DNA of 64,000 nucleotides from Cordia subcordata (Eukaryota; Streptophyta; Magnoliopsida; Boraginales; Cordiaceae). The DNA lies in the NCBI GenBank assembly GCA_028554755.1, contig JAPTOF010000029.1:806001-870000 (forward strand). Reading direction: 5' to 3'. The notes beneath the pieces are model-generated. The model did not search any database. It was not told the DNA's origin and saw nothing but the letters and a program-made list of their open reading frames with translations. The position numbers and the translations under genes were made by a program. Below, piece after piece: positions 1 through 13,094 of this stretch (positions are counted from its first letter, which is position 1; each line of letters starts with the position of its first letter).

Positions 1-3000
1 TTATAGGCCATTGTGTTTGTATATCCTCTCTTCTTGTCTTTGAGGCTTTGTGCACGTTGGACAGACAATGATAGTTGAGGGGACACAAAATATCAACATC
101 CTGGGTGTGTGAGTTAGAATCCTAGGTGCGTTGTGGCTTGGCTACTTTGGAAATTCCCACAAGGTACAAGGCCCTTTATGAGTAGATTGCATGATGGGAT
201 GAAAAATGGTGAAAAATTTTCAATTTCAATGCATGTAGAATCATTTATTTCTTTGTTGAGAATTCATGTTGGCTATTGTGATTGACTCTATTGATATGTG
301 AATATGAGATGCATTTTGAGGAAATGAATAGAGTGGTTTTGAAAGCTAAGCCTTGGAAAAGATGCCCCTCAAAGATGTAGAGAGCAAGGGACCTTTAAGG
401 AATGACACTTGTAGCCAACACCATAGCATAGTAGGAAAGAATGTTGAAAAGGGTTGCTGATGTGAGTGCCCCGCTCTTGATTAGTTCTTTTTGATGTGCC
501 TAAGCATTTCTTTTCCTTTGTTTTTGGGTAAATGCAATGAGAAGCATGAAAAATCCAAGAAAAAATTTGAAAGAGGCAAAAAGGTGCAAAAATATCAAAA
601 GAAAAAGAAAAAAGAGAAGAAAAGAGAAAAAGCCAAAGGCATCAAAAACTTTTGTGAATAAGTGACACAATGTTGACTTAGCACATGTTATCATCTTTGG
701 AGATAAGTGAATAAGGCTTTTTATAAGCCATTGTGTTTGTATATCCTCTCTACTTGTCGTTGAGGCTTTGTGCAGGTTCGGGACGCCATGATAGTTGAAG
801 TGGCACGAAATATCAACATCCTGGGTGCATGAGTTAGAATCATTGGTGCGTTGTCTCTTCGCTACTTGAGAAATTCCCACAAGGAACGAGGCCTCTTATG
901 AGTAGTTGCATTTTATGATGAAAAATGGTGAAAATTTTTCAATTTAAATGCATGTAGAGTCATTTATTTCTTTGCTGAGAATTCGAGTTGGCTATTGTGA
1001 TTGACTCTATTGATTTGTGCATATGAGACGCATTGTGAGGAAATGAATAGAGTGGTTTGAAAGCTAAGTGTTAGAGGGGATGCCCTCCAAAGTTGTAGAG
1101 GGCGAGGGACCTTTAAAGAATGACCCTTGTAGCAACCCCATAGCTTAGTAGGAAGGAATGTCGAAAAAGGGTTGCTGATGTGAGTGCCCCTTTCTTGATT
1201 AGTTCTTTTTTATGTGCCTAAGCATTTCATTTTCTTTCTTTTTGGGTAAATGCAATGCAAAGCATAAAAAATCCAATAAAAAATTTGAAAAAGGCAAAAA
1301 GTGCAAAAATATTAAAAGAAAAAGAAAAAAGAGAAGAAAAGAGAAAAAGCCAAAGGCACTAAAAACTTTAGTGAATAAGTGACACAATGTTAACTTAGCA
1401 CATGTTATCATCTTTGGAGATAAGTGAATAAGGCTTTTTATAAGCCATTGTGTTTGTATATCCTCTCTTCTTGTCGTTGAGGCATTGTTCACATTGGGGA
1501 GGCAATGATAGTTGAGGGGACACAAAATATCAACATCCTTGGTGTGTTAGTTAGAATCCTAGGTTCGTTGTGGCTTGGCTACTTGGGAAATTCCAGCAAG
1601 GTACGAGGCCAATTATGAGTAGATTGCATTATGTGACGAAAAATGGTGACAAATTTTCAATTTCAATGCATGTAGAGTCATTTATTTCTTTGTTGAGAAT
1701 TCGAGTTGGCTATTGCGATTGACTCTATTGATTTGTGAATATGAGATGCATTCTGAGGAAATGAATAGAGTGGTTTGACAGCTAAGGGTTGGAGGGCAAG
1801 CCCTCGAAAGTTGTAGAGAGCGAGGGACCTTTAAAGAATGACCCTTGTAGCCAACCCATAGCTTAGTAGGAAAGAATGTTGAAAAGGGGTTGCTGATGTG
1901 AGTGCCCTTTTCTTGATTAGTTCTTTTTGATGTGCCTAAGCATTTCTTTTCCTTTGTTTTTGGGTAAATGCAATGAGAAGCGTGAAAAATCCAAGAAAAA
2001 ATTTGAAAGAGGAAAAAAGGTTCAAAAATATCAAAAGAAAAAGAAAAAAGAGAAGAAAAGAGAAAAAGCCAAAGGCACCAAAAACTTTTGTGAATAAGTG
2101 ACACAATGTTAACTTAGCACATGTTATCATCTTTGGAGATAAGTGAATAAGGCTTTTTATAAGCCATTGTGTTTGTATATCCTCTCTTCTTGTCGTTGAA
2201 GCTTTGTGCAGGTTCGGGAGGCCATGATAGTTGAGGGGCGCAAAATATCAACATCTTGGATGTGTGAGTTAGAATCCTAGGTGCGTTGTCGCTTCGCTAC
2301 TTGAGAAATTCCCACAAGGAACGAGGCCTCTTATGAGTAGTTGCATTATGTGATGAAAAATGGTGACGAATTTTCAATTTCAATGCATGTAGAGTCATTT
2401 ATTTCTTTGTTGAGAATTCGAGTTGGCCATTGTGATTGACTCTATTGATTTGTGAATATGAGATGCATTGTGAGGAAATGAATAGAGAGGTTTGAAAGCT
2501 AAGTGTTGGAGGGGATGCCCTTCAAAGTTGTAGAGAGCGAGGGACCTTTAAAGAATGACCCTTGTAGCCACCCCATAGCTTAGCAGGAAAGAATGTTGAA
2601 ATAGGGTTGCTGATGTCAGTGCCCCTTTCTTGATTAGTTCATTTTGATGTGCCTTAGCATTTCTTTTTCTTTCTTTTTGGGTAAAAGCAATGCAAAGCAG
2701 GCAAAATCCAAGAAAAAATTTGAAAAAGGCAAAAAGTGCAAAAATATTAAAAGAAAAAGAGAAAAGGGAAGAAAAGAGAAAACGCCAAAGGAACCAAAAA
2801 GTTTTGTGAATAAGTGACATAATGTTAACTTAGCACATGTTATCTTCTTTGGAGATAAGTGAATACGGCTTTTTATAAGCCATTGTGTTTGTGTATCCTC
2901 TCTTCTTGTCTTTGAGGCTTTGTGCACGTTCGGGAGGCAATGATAGTTGAAGGGGCACAAAATATCAACATCCTAGGTGTGTTAGGTAGAATCCAAGGTG

Positions 3001-6000
3001 CGTTGTTGCTTGGCTACTTGGGAAATTCCAACAAGGTACGAGGCCCCTTATGAGTAGATTGCATTATGTGATGAAAAACAGTGAAAATTTTTCAATTTCA
3101 ATGCATGTAGAGTCCTTTATTTCTTTGTTGAGAATTCGAGTTGGCTATTGTGATTGACTCTATTGATTTGTGCATATGAGACGCATTGTGAGGAAATGAA
3201 TAGAGTGGTTTGAAAGCTAAGTGTTAGAGGGGATGCCCTTCGAAGTTGTAGAGAGCGAGGGACCTTTAAAGAATGACCCTTGTAGCCACCCCATAGCTTA
3301 GTAGGAAGGAATGTCGAAAAAGGGTTGCTGATGTGAGTGCCCCTTTCTTGATTAGTTCTTTTTGATCTGCCTAAGCATTTCATTTTCTTTCTTTTTGGGT
3401 AAATGCAATGCAAAGCATGAAAAATCCAAGAAAAAATTTGAAAAAGGCAAAAAGGTGCAAAAATATTAAAAGAAATATAAAAAAGAGAAGAAAAGAGAAA
3501 AAGCCAAAGGCACAAAAAACTTTAGTGAATAAGTGACACAATGTTAACTTAGCACATGTTATCATCTTTGGAGATACGTGAATATGGCTTTTTATAAGCC
3601 ATTGTGTTTGTATATCCTCTTTTCTTGTCGTTGAGGCTTTGTGCATATCGGGTAGGCCATGATAGTTGAGGGGGCGCGAAATGTCAACATGCTGAATGTG
3701 TGAGTTAGAATCCTAGGTGCGTTGTCGCTTCGCTACTTGAGAAATTCCCACAAGGAACGCGGCCTCTTATGAGTAGTTGCATTATGTGCTGAAAAATGGT
3801 GACAAATTTTCAATTTCAATGTATATAGAGTCATTTATTTCTTTGTTGAGAATTCGAGTTGGCCATTGTGATTGACTCTATTGATTTGTGAATATGAGAT
3901 GCATTGTAAGAAAATGAGTAGAGTGGTTTGAAAACAAAGTCTTGGAGGGGATGCCCTTCAAAGTTGTAGAGAGTGAGGGACCTTTAAAGAATGACCCTTG
4001 TAGCCACCCCATAGCTTAGTTGGAAAGAATGTTGAAAAAGGGTTGCTGATGTGAGTGCCCCGTTCTTGATTAGTTCTTTTTGATGTGCCTAAGCATTTCT
4101 TTTCCTTTGTTTTGGTTAAATGAAATGCAAAGCATGAAAAATCCAATAAAAAATTTGAAAAAGGCAAAAAGGTGCAAAAATATCAAAAGAAAAAGAAAAA
4201 AGATAAGAAAAGAGAAAAAGCCAAAGGCACAAAAAATTTTTATCAATAAGTGACACAATGTTATCTTAGCACATGTTATCAACTTTGGAGATAAGTGAAT
4301 AAGGCTTTTTATAGGCCATTGTGTTTGTATATCCTCTCTTCTTGTCTTTGAGGCTTTGTGCACGTTGGGCAGACAATGATAGTTGAGGGGACACAAAATA
4401 TCAACATCCTGGGTGTGTGAGTTAGAATCCTAGGTGCGTTGTGGTTTGGCTACTTTGGAAATTCCCACAAGGTACAAGGCCCTTTATGAGTAGATTGCAT
4501 GATGGGATGAAAAATGGTGAAAAATTTTCAATTTCAATGCATGTAGAATCATTTATTTCTTTGTTGAGAATTCATGTTGGCTATTGTGATTGACTCTATT
4601 GATATGTGAATATGAGATGCATTTTGAGGAAATGAATACAGTGGTTTTGAAAGCTAAGCCTTGGAAGAGATGCCCTTCAAAGATGTATAGAGCAAGGGAC
4701 CTTTAAGGAATGACACTTGTAGCCAACACCATAGCTTAGTAGGAAAGAATGTTGAAAAGGGTTGCTGATGTGAGTACCCCTTTCTTGATTAGTTCTTTTA
4801 GATGTGCCTAAACATTTGTTTTCCTTTGTTTTTGGTTAAATGCAATGCAAAGCATGAACAATCCAAGAAAAGATTTGAAAAAGGCAAAAAGGTACAAAAA
4901 TATCAAAAGAAAAAGAAAAAAGAGAAGAAAAGAGAAAAAGCCAAAGGCACCAAAAACTTTTGTGAATAAGTGACACAATGTTAACTTAGCACATGTTATC
5001 ATCTTTGGAGATAAGTGAATAAGGCTTTTTATAAGTCATTGTGTTTGTATATCCTCTCTTCTTGTCGTTGAGCCTTTGTGCATGTTGGGGAGGCCATGAT
5101 AGTTGAGGGGGCGCGAAATTTCAACATCCTGGATGTGTGAGTTACAATACTGGGTGCGTTGTCGCTTCGCTACTGGAGAAATTCCAACAAGGAACGAGGC
5201 CTCTTATGAGTAGTTGCATTATGTGATGAAAAATGCTGACAAAATTCAATTTCAATGCATGTCGAGTCATTTATTTCTTTATTGAGAATTTGAGCTGGCC
5301 ATTGTGATTGACTCTATTGATTTGTGAATATGAGATGCATTGTGAGGAAATGAATAGAGTGGTTTGAAAGCTAAGTGTTGGAGGGTATGCCCTTCAAAGT
5401 TGTAGAGAGCGAGCGACCTTTAAAGAATGACCCTTGTAGCCACCCCATAGCTTAGTCGAAAAGAATGTTTAAAAAGGGTTGCTGATGTGAGTGCCCCTTT
5501 CTTGATTAGTTCTTTTCGATGTGCCTAAGCATTTCTTTTCCTTTCTTTTTGGTTAAATGCAATGCAAAGCATGAAAAATCCAATAAAAAATTTGAAAAAG
5601 GCAAAAAGGTGCAAAAATGTCAAAAGAAAAAGAAAAAAGAGGAGAAAAGAGAAAAAGCCGATGGCACAAAAAACTTTAGTGAATAAGTGACACAATGTTA
5701 ACTTAGCACATGTTATCATCTTTGGAGATAGGTGAATAAGGCTTTTTATAAGCCACTGTGTTTGTATATCCTCTCTTCTTGTCGTTGAGGCTTTGTGCAA
5801 GATAGGTAGGCCGTGGTAGTTGAGGGGGCGCGAAATATCAATATCCTGGATGTGTGAGTTAGAATCCTAGGTGCGTTGTCGCTTTGGTACTTGAGAAATT
5901 CCCACAAGGAACGAGGCCTCTTATGAGTAGTTGCATTATGTGCTGAAAAATGGTGACAAATTTTCAATTTCAATGCATGTAGAGTCATTTATTTCTTTGT

Positions 6001-7861
6001 TGAGAATTTGAGTTGGCTATTGTGATTGACTCTATTGATTTATGAATATGAGATGCATTGTGTGGAAATGAACAGAGTGGTTTGAAAGCTAAGTGCTGGA
6101 GGGGATGCCCTTCAAAGTTGTAGAGAGGGAGGGGCCTTTAAAGATTGACCCATGTATCCACCTCATAGCTTAGTAGAAAAGAATGTTGAAAAAGGGTTGC
6201 TGATGTGAGTGCCCCTTTCTTGATTTGTTCTTTTTGATGTGCCTAAGCATTTCTTTTCCTTTGTTTTTGGTTAAATGCAATGCAAAGCATGAAAAATCCA
6301 AGAAAAAATTTGAAAAAGGCAAAAAGGTGCAAAAATTTCAAAAGAAAAAGAAAAAAGAGAAGAAAAGAGAAAAAGCCAAAGGCACCAAAAACTTTGGTGA
6401 ATGACACAATGTTAACTTAGCACATGTTATCATCTTTGGCGATAAGTGAATAAGGCTTTTGATAAGCCATTGTGTTTGTATATCCTCTCTTTATGTCGTT
6501 GAGGCTTTGTGTAGGTTCGGGAGGCCATGATAGTTGAGGGGGTGCGAAATATCAACATCTTGGATGTGTGAGTTAGAATCCTAGGTGCGTTGTCTCCTCG
6601 CTACTTGAGAAATTCCCACAAGGAACGAGGCCTCTTATAGGTAGTTGCATTATGTGATGAAAAATGGTGACAAATTTTCAATTTAAATGTAGGTAGAGTC
6701 ATTTATTTCTTTGTTAAGAATTCGAGTTGGCTATTGTGATTGACTCTATTGATTTGTGAATATGAGATGCATTGTGAGGAAATGAAGAGAGTGATTTGAA
6801 AGCTAAGTCTTGTAGGGGATGCCCTTCAAAGTTGTAGAAAGCGAGGGACCTTTAAAGAATGATCCTTGTAGCCACCCCAAAGATTAGTTGGAAAGAATGT
6901 TGAAAAAAGGTTGCTGATGTGAGTGCCCTTTTCTTGATTAGTTCTTTTTGATGTGTCTAAGCATTTCTTTTCCTTTGTTTTTGGTTAAATGCAATGCAAA
7001 GCGTGAAAAATCCAAGAAAAGATTTGAAAAAGGGAAAAAGGTGCAAAAATTTCAAAAGAAAATGAAAAAAGAGAAGAAAAGAGAAAAAGCCAAAGGCACA
7101 AAAAACTTTTGTGAATAAGTGACACAATGTTAACTTAGCACATGTTATCATCTTTGGAGATAAGTGAATAAGGCTTTTTACAGGCCACTGTGCTTGTGTA
7201 TCCTTTCTTCTTGTCTTTGAGGCTTTGTGCACGTTGGGGAGGCAATAATAGTTGAGGGGACACAAAATATCAACATCCTGGGTGTGTGAGTTAGAATCCT
7301 TGGTGCGTTGTGGCTTCGCTACTTGGGAAATTCCCACAAGGTACGAGGCCCCTTATGAGTGGATTGCATTATGTGATGAAAAATGGCAAAAATTTTTCAA
7401 ATTCAAAGCATGTAGAGTCATTTATTTCTTTGTTGAGAATTCGAGCTGGCTATTGTGATTGACTCTATTGATTTGTGAAAATGGGATGCATTGTGAGGAA
7501 TTAATAGAGTGGTTTGAAAGCTAAGTCTTGGTGGGGATGCCCTTCAAAGTTGTAGAGAGCGAGGGACCTTTAAAGAATGACCCTTGTAGCCACTCCATAG
7601 CTTAGTAGGAAAGAATGTTGAAAAAGGGTTGCTGATGTAAGTGCCCCTTTCTTGATTAGTTCTTTTTGATGTCCCTAAGCATTTCTTTTCCTTTGTTTGT
7701 GGGTAAATGCAATGCAAAGCATGAAAAATCCAAGAAAAAATTTGAAAAAGGCAAAAAGGTGCAAAAATGTCAAAAGAAAATGAGAAAAGAGAAGAAAAGA
7801 GAAAAAGCCAAAGGCACAATAAACTTTTGTGAATAAGTGACACAATGTTAACTTAGAACAT
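1..7861 (+). repeat. Tandem ~718 bp satellite array, segment 1 (about 11 monomers)
   Basis: The marker GTTGCTGATGTGAGTGCC recurs at about 455, 1167, 1888, 2605, 3326, 4042, 4762, 5479, 6196, 6910 and 7627, giving a period near 718 bp. Each monomer has a purine-rich stretch of about 110 bp rich in GAAAAAG and AAAAGAGAAG, a conserved AATGCATGTAGAGTCATTTA block and a TTTTTATAAGCC block. Two subtypes alternate strictly for the first eight copies: a (GGCTTGGCTACTTGGG, AGTAGATTGCATT) and b (CGCTTCGCTACTTGAG, AGTAGTTGCATT). The higher-order unit is therefore about 1.43 kb here. The array runs off the left edge and is cut at 7862 by element E1. Confidence 0.95.
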
Positions 7862-7866
7862 GTTAT
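7862..7866. repeat. Target site duplication GTTAT, left copy (E1)
   Basis: GTTAT at 7862-7866 is repeated exactly at 14734-14738. Joining the two flanks restores the monomer sequence (ACATGTTATCATCTTTGG), so the boundaries of E1 are secure. Confidence 0.95.
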
Positions 7867-9467
7867 TGATACCGCTATTTGAGCACAAGCCTAAATAGCC
7901 CGCAAGTGCACGGGACGTGTGTAGTACAGTGTGTGCAAGTGCGGGGTCGAATCCACCGGGAGGCTACCTTAGTTTAGTCTCTATGTGCTCGAGTGTCTTA
8001 AACTAGCTACGTGCGTGTGTGTACTTACTTTGGGATGGAAGGGAGCTCGGAAAAAGGAAAATAAAAACTAATCTATGGAGGAACTTATAGGAGCCAAACT
8101 AAGGAAGGAAACACTAATAAAGAAGAAGGGGACCTAGGGCGATTGCATTGCAACAAGACTTGGGCTATGATAACAGATGAGGTCTATCTAAGGCTCGGGA
8201 CTTCTATTGCCGTTGTGTTGATCGGGGACTTTCTTAACGAATACTAGTGGTTCAACCCGTTAGCTGGATTTCAATCTAAGGGCCAATCCCTCCTAGCCTA
8301 CGCAATCCGTGCTTAGAACTTATCCTCTTGGCTGGATTTAAAGCCAAGGACTAGCACCTAAACACTACGTGACATTAAGGCTCAATTAACCAACACTAAC
8401 GTGGGTGAGGGATGCTCTAGTCTAGGTTAACTTATCCACTTGGCTGGATTTAAAGCCAAGGACTAGCACCTAAACTCGACTAAGCAAAGCATGTAACCTA
8501 TTAGCTGGATTTAAAGCTAAAGCCTACTCTACTAAGCAAGGCCATGACATTAAGCACAATCACATCACCCAAATAAGTAGATAAGAGCATTTTAAGCACA
8601 AATAACACATGCATATTCACTTCGGCATTTTAACAAACACATAGACATGTTTGATTTCCAATACATAGACATATTGAATCATGCCATAAATTTCTGTAAA
8701 TAAACATGTATTAAAAGCCAAAGATCTACACAAATCCATTATTCAAAGCCCTAATCTAATATACAACAACAATCAACCCTAAATCTAGCCTAATCTAGCA
8801 ACATATTTACAAGAAATAGAGAAAGAGCAAGAAGAACTTCCCTAAATTCTTGCTTCCAAATCCTTCAAATCTTTGTTTAATGCTTCAATCCTAGCTTGGT
8901 GTAGGGTTTAGATGGTGGTTTAAGGTGTTTTATGAAGTGGGTAAAGGGTTAGGGTTTATTAGGATTTTAAGAAATAAAAGTTCCTCCTCTGAAAATGAGC
9001 TGAAACGAGCTTTTTATGGATTTCTTCAGTGCACAGCCGGTCGACCTAGCCAGTCGACCGGCTCCTCTTTCTTGCTCGATCGACTTCAATCATGATGCTC
9101 TCTGGACTGGCCGGCTGACCTAGCCGGTCGACCGGGTTCTTGAGGAACTCGACCGGCTTCAATCTTTTATTCTCTGGAGCGGCTGGTCGACCCGACTGGC
9201 TGGATCAGAATGATCTCTTCTTTATTTCTTTTCTTCCGGTCTTCATCCGTTAGCTCATTTCTTCCTCACATAAGCTTGAACCCTTCCAAAACACTCCTAA
9301 AACATGGAATATAACACTTAGTATAGTATTTATGCACCTAAATACATTATGTACAAATATTAACAAATATGCATAAACTTTATACTAAGCGCACTCAATT
9401 ATACTCTAAACACCCTTAAATATGCATGCAAAAACTAGATGCAAACATGCACAAATGACACACATCA
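7867..9467 (-). repeat. E1 3' LTR (1601 bp)
   Basis: On the + strand it runs from TGATACCGCTATTTGAG to CACATCA. It carries four hairpin motifs with loop TTAAATCC and stems AGCTAA or AGCCAAG, one of them mutated (GGATTTCAATCTAAG near 8265-8280). It also carries a cluster of GGTCGACCGG-like palindromes (about 9035-9205). It lacks a short CATGCAAATC duplication and part of the palindrome cluster present in the 5' LTR. Confidence 0.93.
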
Positions 9468-9504
9468 ACACCCCCAAACCTTCCCCTTGCTTGTCCTCAA
9501 GCAA
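9468..9504 (-). promoter_or_regulatory. E1 polypurine tract with upstream hairpin
   Basis: In element orientation this is the perfect inverted repeat TTGCTTG-AGGA-CAAGCAA (9504-9487) followed by GGGGAAGGTTTGGGGGTGT, directly abutting the 3' LTR. It is the expected primer site for plus-strand DNA synthesis. The same module occurs in E2 and, degenerate, in B. Confidence 0.85.
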
Positions 9505-10918
9505 GCCTAAATGAAGTCTATCCTCATGCTTTTCAAAGAGTTGCCAATTGCATTGACTTGCTATCTTTTCGCATCCAAGGGGTACAAGGGGTCATTCTTT
9601 TCATGTAAGGGCTTCCCTAGTCTTTTCGGATCCTCCTTTGATCACAAGGGTCTCACACCTCTTGGGAATGTCACCAAGTAGCTAGACCCACCACAAACTT
9701 AGGATTCCAACTCACGCACTCGGGATGTTGATACTTCGTGCTCTATCAACTAACATGGCCTCCCAATATGCACTTAGCCCCAAAGATACAAGAAAGAGAA
9801 GATACATCACAAAGGCTCACATTGACGTAAGAGCCTTATTCATAACACATGAAAGAACAAAAGAGATACTTGTGTCAAATTGACATTATGTCACTTGACA
9901 CTTATTCAACATACTTCACTTTTCAATCTTTTTGTTGCCTTTTGGCTTTTCTCTTTTTCTCTTTTTTTTTGTTTTTTTTTCAATACATAAATAGAACAAA
10001 AAGAAAGGAAAAAGAAGAGGCTAAGGCAAACTAAAAGAACCAATCAAGGAATGGGCACTTATATTAACAACCCTTTAAAAACACTTTTTCCAACCAAGTT
10101 GTGGGGAAACTACAAGTTGCATTCTTAGAAATACTCACTCCCCACAGTTTTCAAAAGGATTCTCTTCAAAGTCTAGGTTATATCCTACACTCCATTTACT
10201 CCTCACAATACACCATTATCTTCTCCAATCAAATAAGTCAATAACAAAAGCCAACTCTCCAACCAACATAGAGATAAACTAACTCAAAATATGCAAAAAA
10301 ATGAAAAATTTGAACACATTTAAGCAAAAAATAAGATATGGCAAGCAAATCTATCCCAAATATGATATAAACAATAAATGAATAACCACACCCCCAAACC
10401 TAAACTTTGCTTGTCCTCAAGCAAAAATCACAAAACCACATGACAAGCAATCAATAAGAAATACATATGGGGAATGCGGAGAGGGATAGATAAGGACAAG
10501 TAAAAGATGGATAGATACAACCTTGTTTCCATGTAGTCCGTAAATGCCAAAGACAATCCAATGATCTACTAGCCTCTATGTTTTGTGGAAAGCACTAATG
10601 CTCAAAAAACAAAGAAGAGATTAGAAGATATGCTATGCAAGCTCACATTGACATTTGAAATGATAAACAAGGATGTAAACACGGGGTAAGGGATTGATGC
10701 ACAAATGAAGAAAAGGAGCAAGAACAAGTAAGGGAGTAAAAATCTAACCCACTAAGAATGAAAATAAACAAAAGAAATCCTAAAATATAAAAAAAGGTAA
10801 GATAAACAAAAGCAATCTAATCTATTATGTACAAAGGAAGAATAAGTACAAGAAAACTAATCTACTATATACAAAGGCAAAGGAAAATAAAGACAAGAAA
10901 AACAAGAAAAATATGAAC
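9505..10918 (-). other. E1 3' untranslated region with one monomer-like segment and a second PPT-like module
   Basis: There is no ORF of note. About 9640-10320 is the single-copy homologue of the array monomer: same order of blocks, A-rich purine run and TTGTTGATATGAGTGCCC-like marker, but clearly diverged. A second hairpin-PPT module (TTTGCTTG-AGGA-CAAGCAAA, 10425-10406 in element orientation) lies about 0.9 kb upstream of the real PPT. The two modules bracket the monomer-like segment. Confidence 0.7.
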
Positions 10919-10972
10919 AAGCCTAGGGTGCCTCCTAGTAGCGCTGGATTTAACGCCTCCAGCCAGGCGCCA
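10919..10972 (-). promoter_or_regulatory. Conserved post-coding motif (GGCGTTAAATCCAGCGCT...GGAGGCACCC)
   Basis: It sits immediately after the stop of the E1 ORF. The combination of a GTTAAA block, AGCGCT and GGAGGCACCC resembles the motif usually found just after pol in plant Athila/Tat-type elements (AGCGCT...GGGAGGCAACCC). Its function is not established; it is used here as a lineage marker. Confidence 0.55.
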
Positions 10973-10975
10973 ATG

Positions 10976-12924
10976 TTAGAGTAAAATATGTTTAAAGTTG
11001 CGTGGCACAAATTGCCAGATAATCATCAAAGCACAGAATATAGAAGGAAAAGGGTTATACACTAAGGGTTGGGGCAATGAATGCATGATGCACCCCTTTT
11101 CAAGATCCCACCCTAAAATATCAAATGAATGCGCAAGTGTGGAATGAAGCATGCTCAAATGTGAAGAATCATGTCCCGCTTGCTCTTTAATTAGCCACCC
11201 CATTGCCTTCTTCTCATAATCAAGGGCTAGGAACACACTTTCCCCATAGGTCAAAGATGGGTCTAATGCATGCAACATGGGAAACGTGCTTTCTAACCCT
11301 AGATGAAAATGTTCCATGTATGAAGGCACAAATGTGAGCTCCAAAAAGGAAGACTCAATGGAATGGGAAATGGTGGTTGGAACGACATTTGGAGAAGAAG
11401 GAGCAACGATATAGGAGGTGGATGTACTACACTCTTCTTCTCCACAAGATATAACATGATCAAGCCTAGGTCGTTCTAACTCCTCACGAAGGGTGGATTC
11501 GATCTTAATGGGCTCTATTTCCATCAATGAATCATCAAACATCCAAAGAGACCCATAGATCATTCTTCCAAGCACATCAATTCCTTTTTTATGTGTTTTC
11601 TTAGAGTTGCAATTCTCTTCAACATCATGATTCTTAACTCCAAGAAACTTATCATCTAAAATCTCCGAAATTGATGTCTTGTTTTCCCCAGTGGATGACT
11701 TTAAACCTTCACTAGCTACAGTCTCTTTAAATTCATCAATACATTCATCACTAGTGGGTGTCATCTCACCATCATGCCTTTCATACAGGGTAGACACTAA
11801 TGGAGGGGGCAATGGTGACTCAACGAATTCCTCATCATGTATGCATGAATGCTCAAGGGGAGAATGCGCGCTAAACTCCCTAAATGCTGACTCGGAATGC
11901 AATTGAGTACTATCGACACAAAACTCAACCTCCATGTGTACGGAATGTGTGGGATGAGGAGAAAGAAAAAGCTCATGTGACTCAATAGGAGACGTTGAAA
12001 GCTTAAGAGGATAGGGTACTACTTCCTCTAAAACATAATCACAAGAGTCATCAAGAACCAAGTTATCATTAAGCTCATCTTCATCCTCACTACAAGATGT
12101 TATCTCTCCATCAACCTTTCTTTCTAGTTGTCTCTCCCATACATCATTATTTCCACCCTCAGTCACCTCATCGTTAGGTCTCATCTCTATCCCGTCAACT
12201 CGTTCTAAAGGTATCTCAACATTCTGACTCATGAGTTGCACACTCTCAACCACTCTCTCCAAGGACACACCAAAAGATTTGGTGTCTCGCTTCAAACTCT
12301 CAAGTTGTTCTTGGTTAGATTGGGGGAGAGATTGGGATTGCTCAAGCATTTGATCTAGTTGCTCCGAAAGTGTAGACATAACGAAAGTGGGTTCAACCGA
12401 GTGAAAAGGGTAGTCATGTTGAAAATCATTTTGCACATAAACTCGGGAGAGTAATGGGTGGAAAAATAAGGTGTTGAAGGTAGACAATCGAAACTAGAAG
12501 GTGAATAGAATAAAGAGTCATCTTGACCCCATTGTCAAAATGCATGATGTTGCTCCCTAGAATCATGATAGCTAGATGTAGATGCATGCATGGGCATATG
12601 ATTGCTAGGGGCATAGGGCATTGCATGCGATTGGGGATAGGGGTGGAAGGTGGGTCAAGCACTAGTAAAGTGAGCACGGCTTCCACAATGATTGCAATAA
12701 CAAGAATATGCATCCTTATAGTCATGATTACTAAATGAAGATGCATGAGATGTTGCATGACTATAGGGGTCATTAGTAGCACTAACCCTAGGTGGGGAAT
12801 TCTCGTGGGGATAGAAAACTGTAGGATGCATGAAACTTCCACACAAACGACATGCATAAGAGACACTTTTGGGTGGTGGGGAAGAGGATACAAGTGACCA
12901 CCAAGAAGCATTAGGATCGGTCAT
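10976..12924 (-). pseudogene. E1 gag-like ORF with CCHC zinc knuckle(s), broken
   Basis: I start it at the ATG at 12924. The first ~90 codons contain a CX2CX4HX4 knuckle whose last Cys is Tyr here (it is Cys in E2). A second knuckle follows, and a TGA (12657-12655) replaces its last Cys. A second TGA lies in frame at 12537-12535. The rest is a 503-codon open frame (12487-10976) in a different frame, offset by two bases. It has a Glu/Gln-rich, probably coiled-coil stretch near its start (EQLDQMLEQSQS), then an acidic Ser/Pro-rich region. It looks like the C-terminal, nucleic-acid-binding part of a Gag fused to an element-specific tail. I do not recognise the tail, and no enzyme domains are seen. 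Confidence 0.6.
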
Positions 12925-13070
12925 ATTCAATGAATCACAAGTAAAACCCCTTCACAGTTAAATTTTTTAAAAATTTTTTTTTTTCAAGAAAATGGAAAGC
13001 AAGTAAAGATAGTGCACACACAAACAACCAATCGCAAACACAAAAGCACACAAAGAACCAATACCGTGCC
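12925..13070 (-). other. E1 leader between PBS and first ATG
   Basis: A short AT-rich untranslated leader with a run of A and T near 12960-12990. No other feature is seen. Confidence 0.6.
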
Positions 13071-13088
13071 TCCCCGGCAACAGCACCA
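13071..13088 (-). promoter_or_regulatory. E1 primer binding site, tRNA-Asp type
   Basis: In element orientation TGGTGCTGTTGCCGGGGA, six bases inside the 5' LTR. The Athila/Tat PBS complementary to tRNA-Asp is TGGCGCCGTTGCCGGGGA, so two bases differ here. Confidence 0.85.
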
Positions 13089-13094
13089 AAAACT

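Noticed and set aside
12426..12911. 161-codon ORF in E1 (and its twin at 20781-21266 in E2)
   Set aside because: It is a second frame over the zinc-knuckle region. The knuckle frame has CCHC motifs, while this one has low-complexity His/Met/Leu content.
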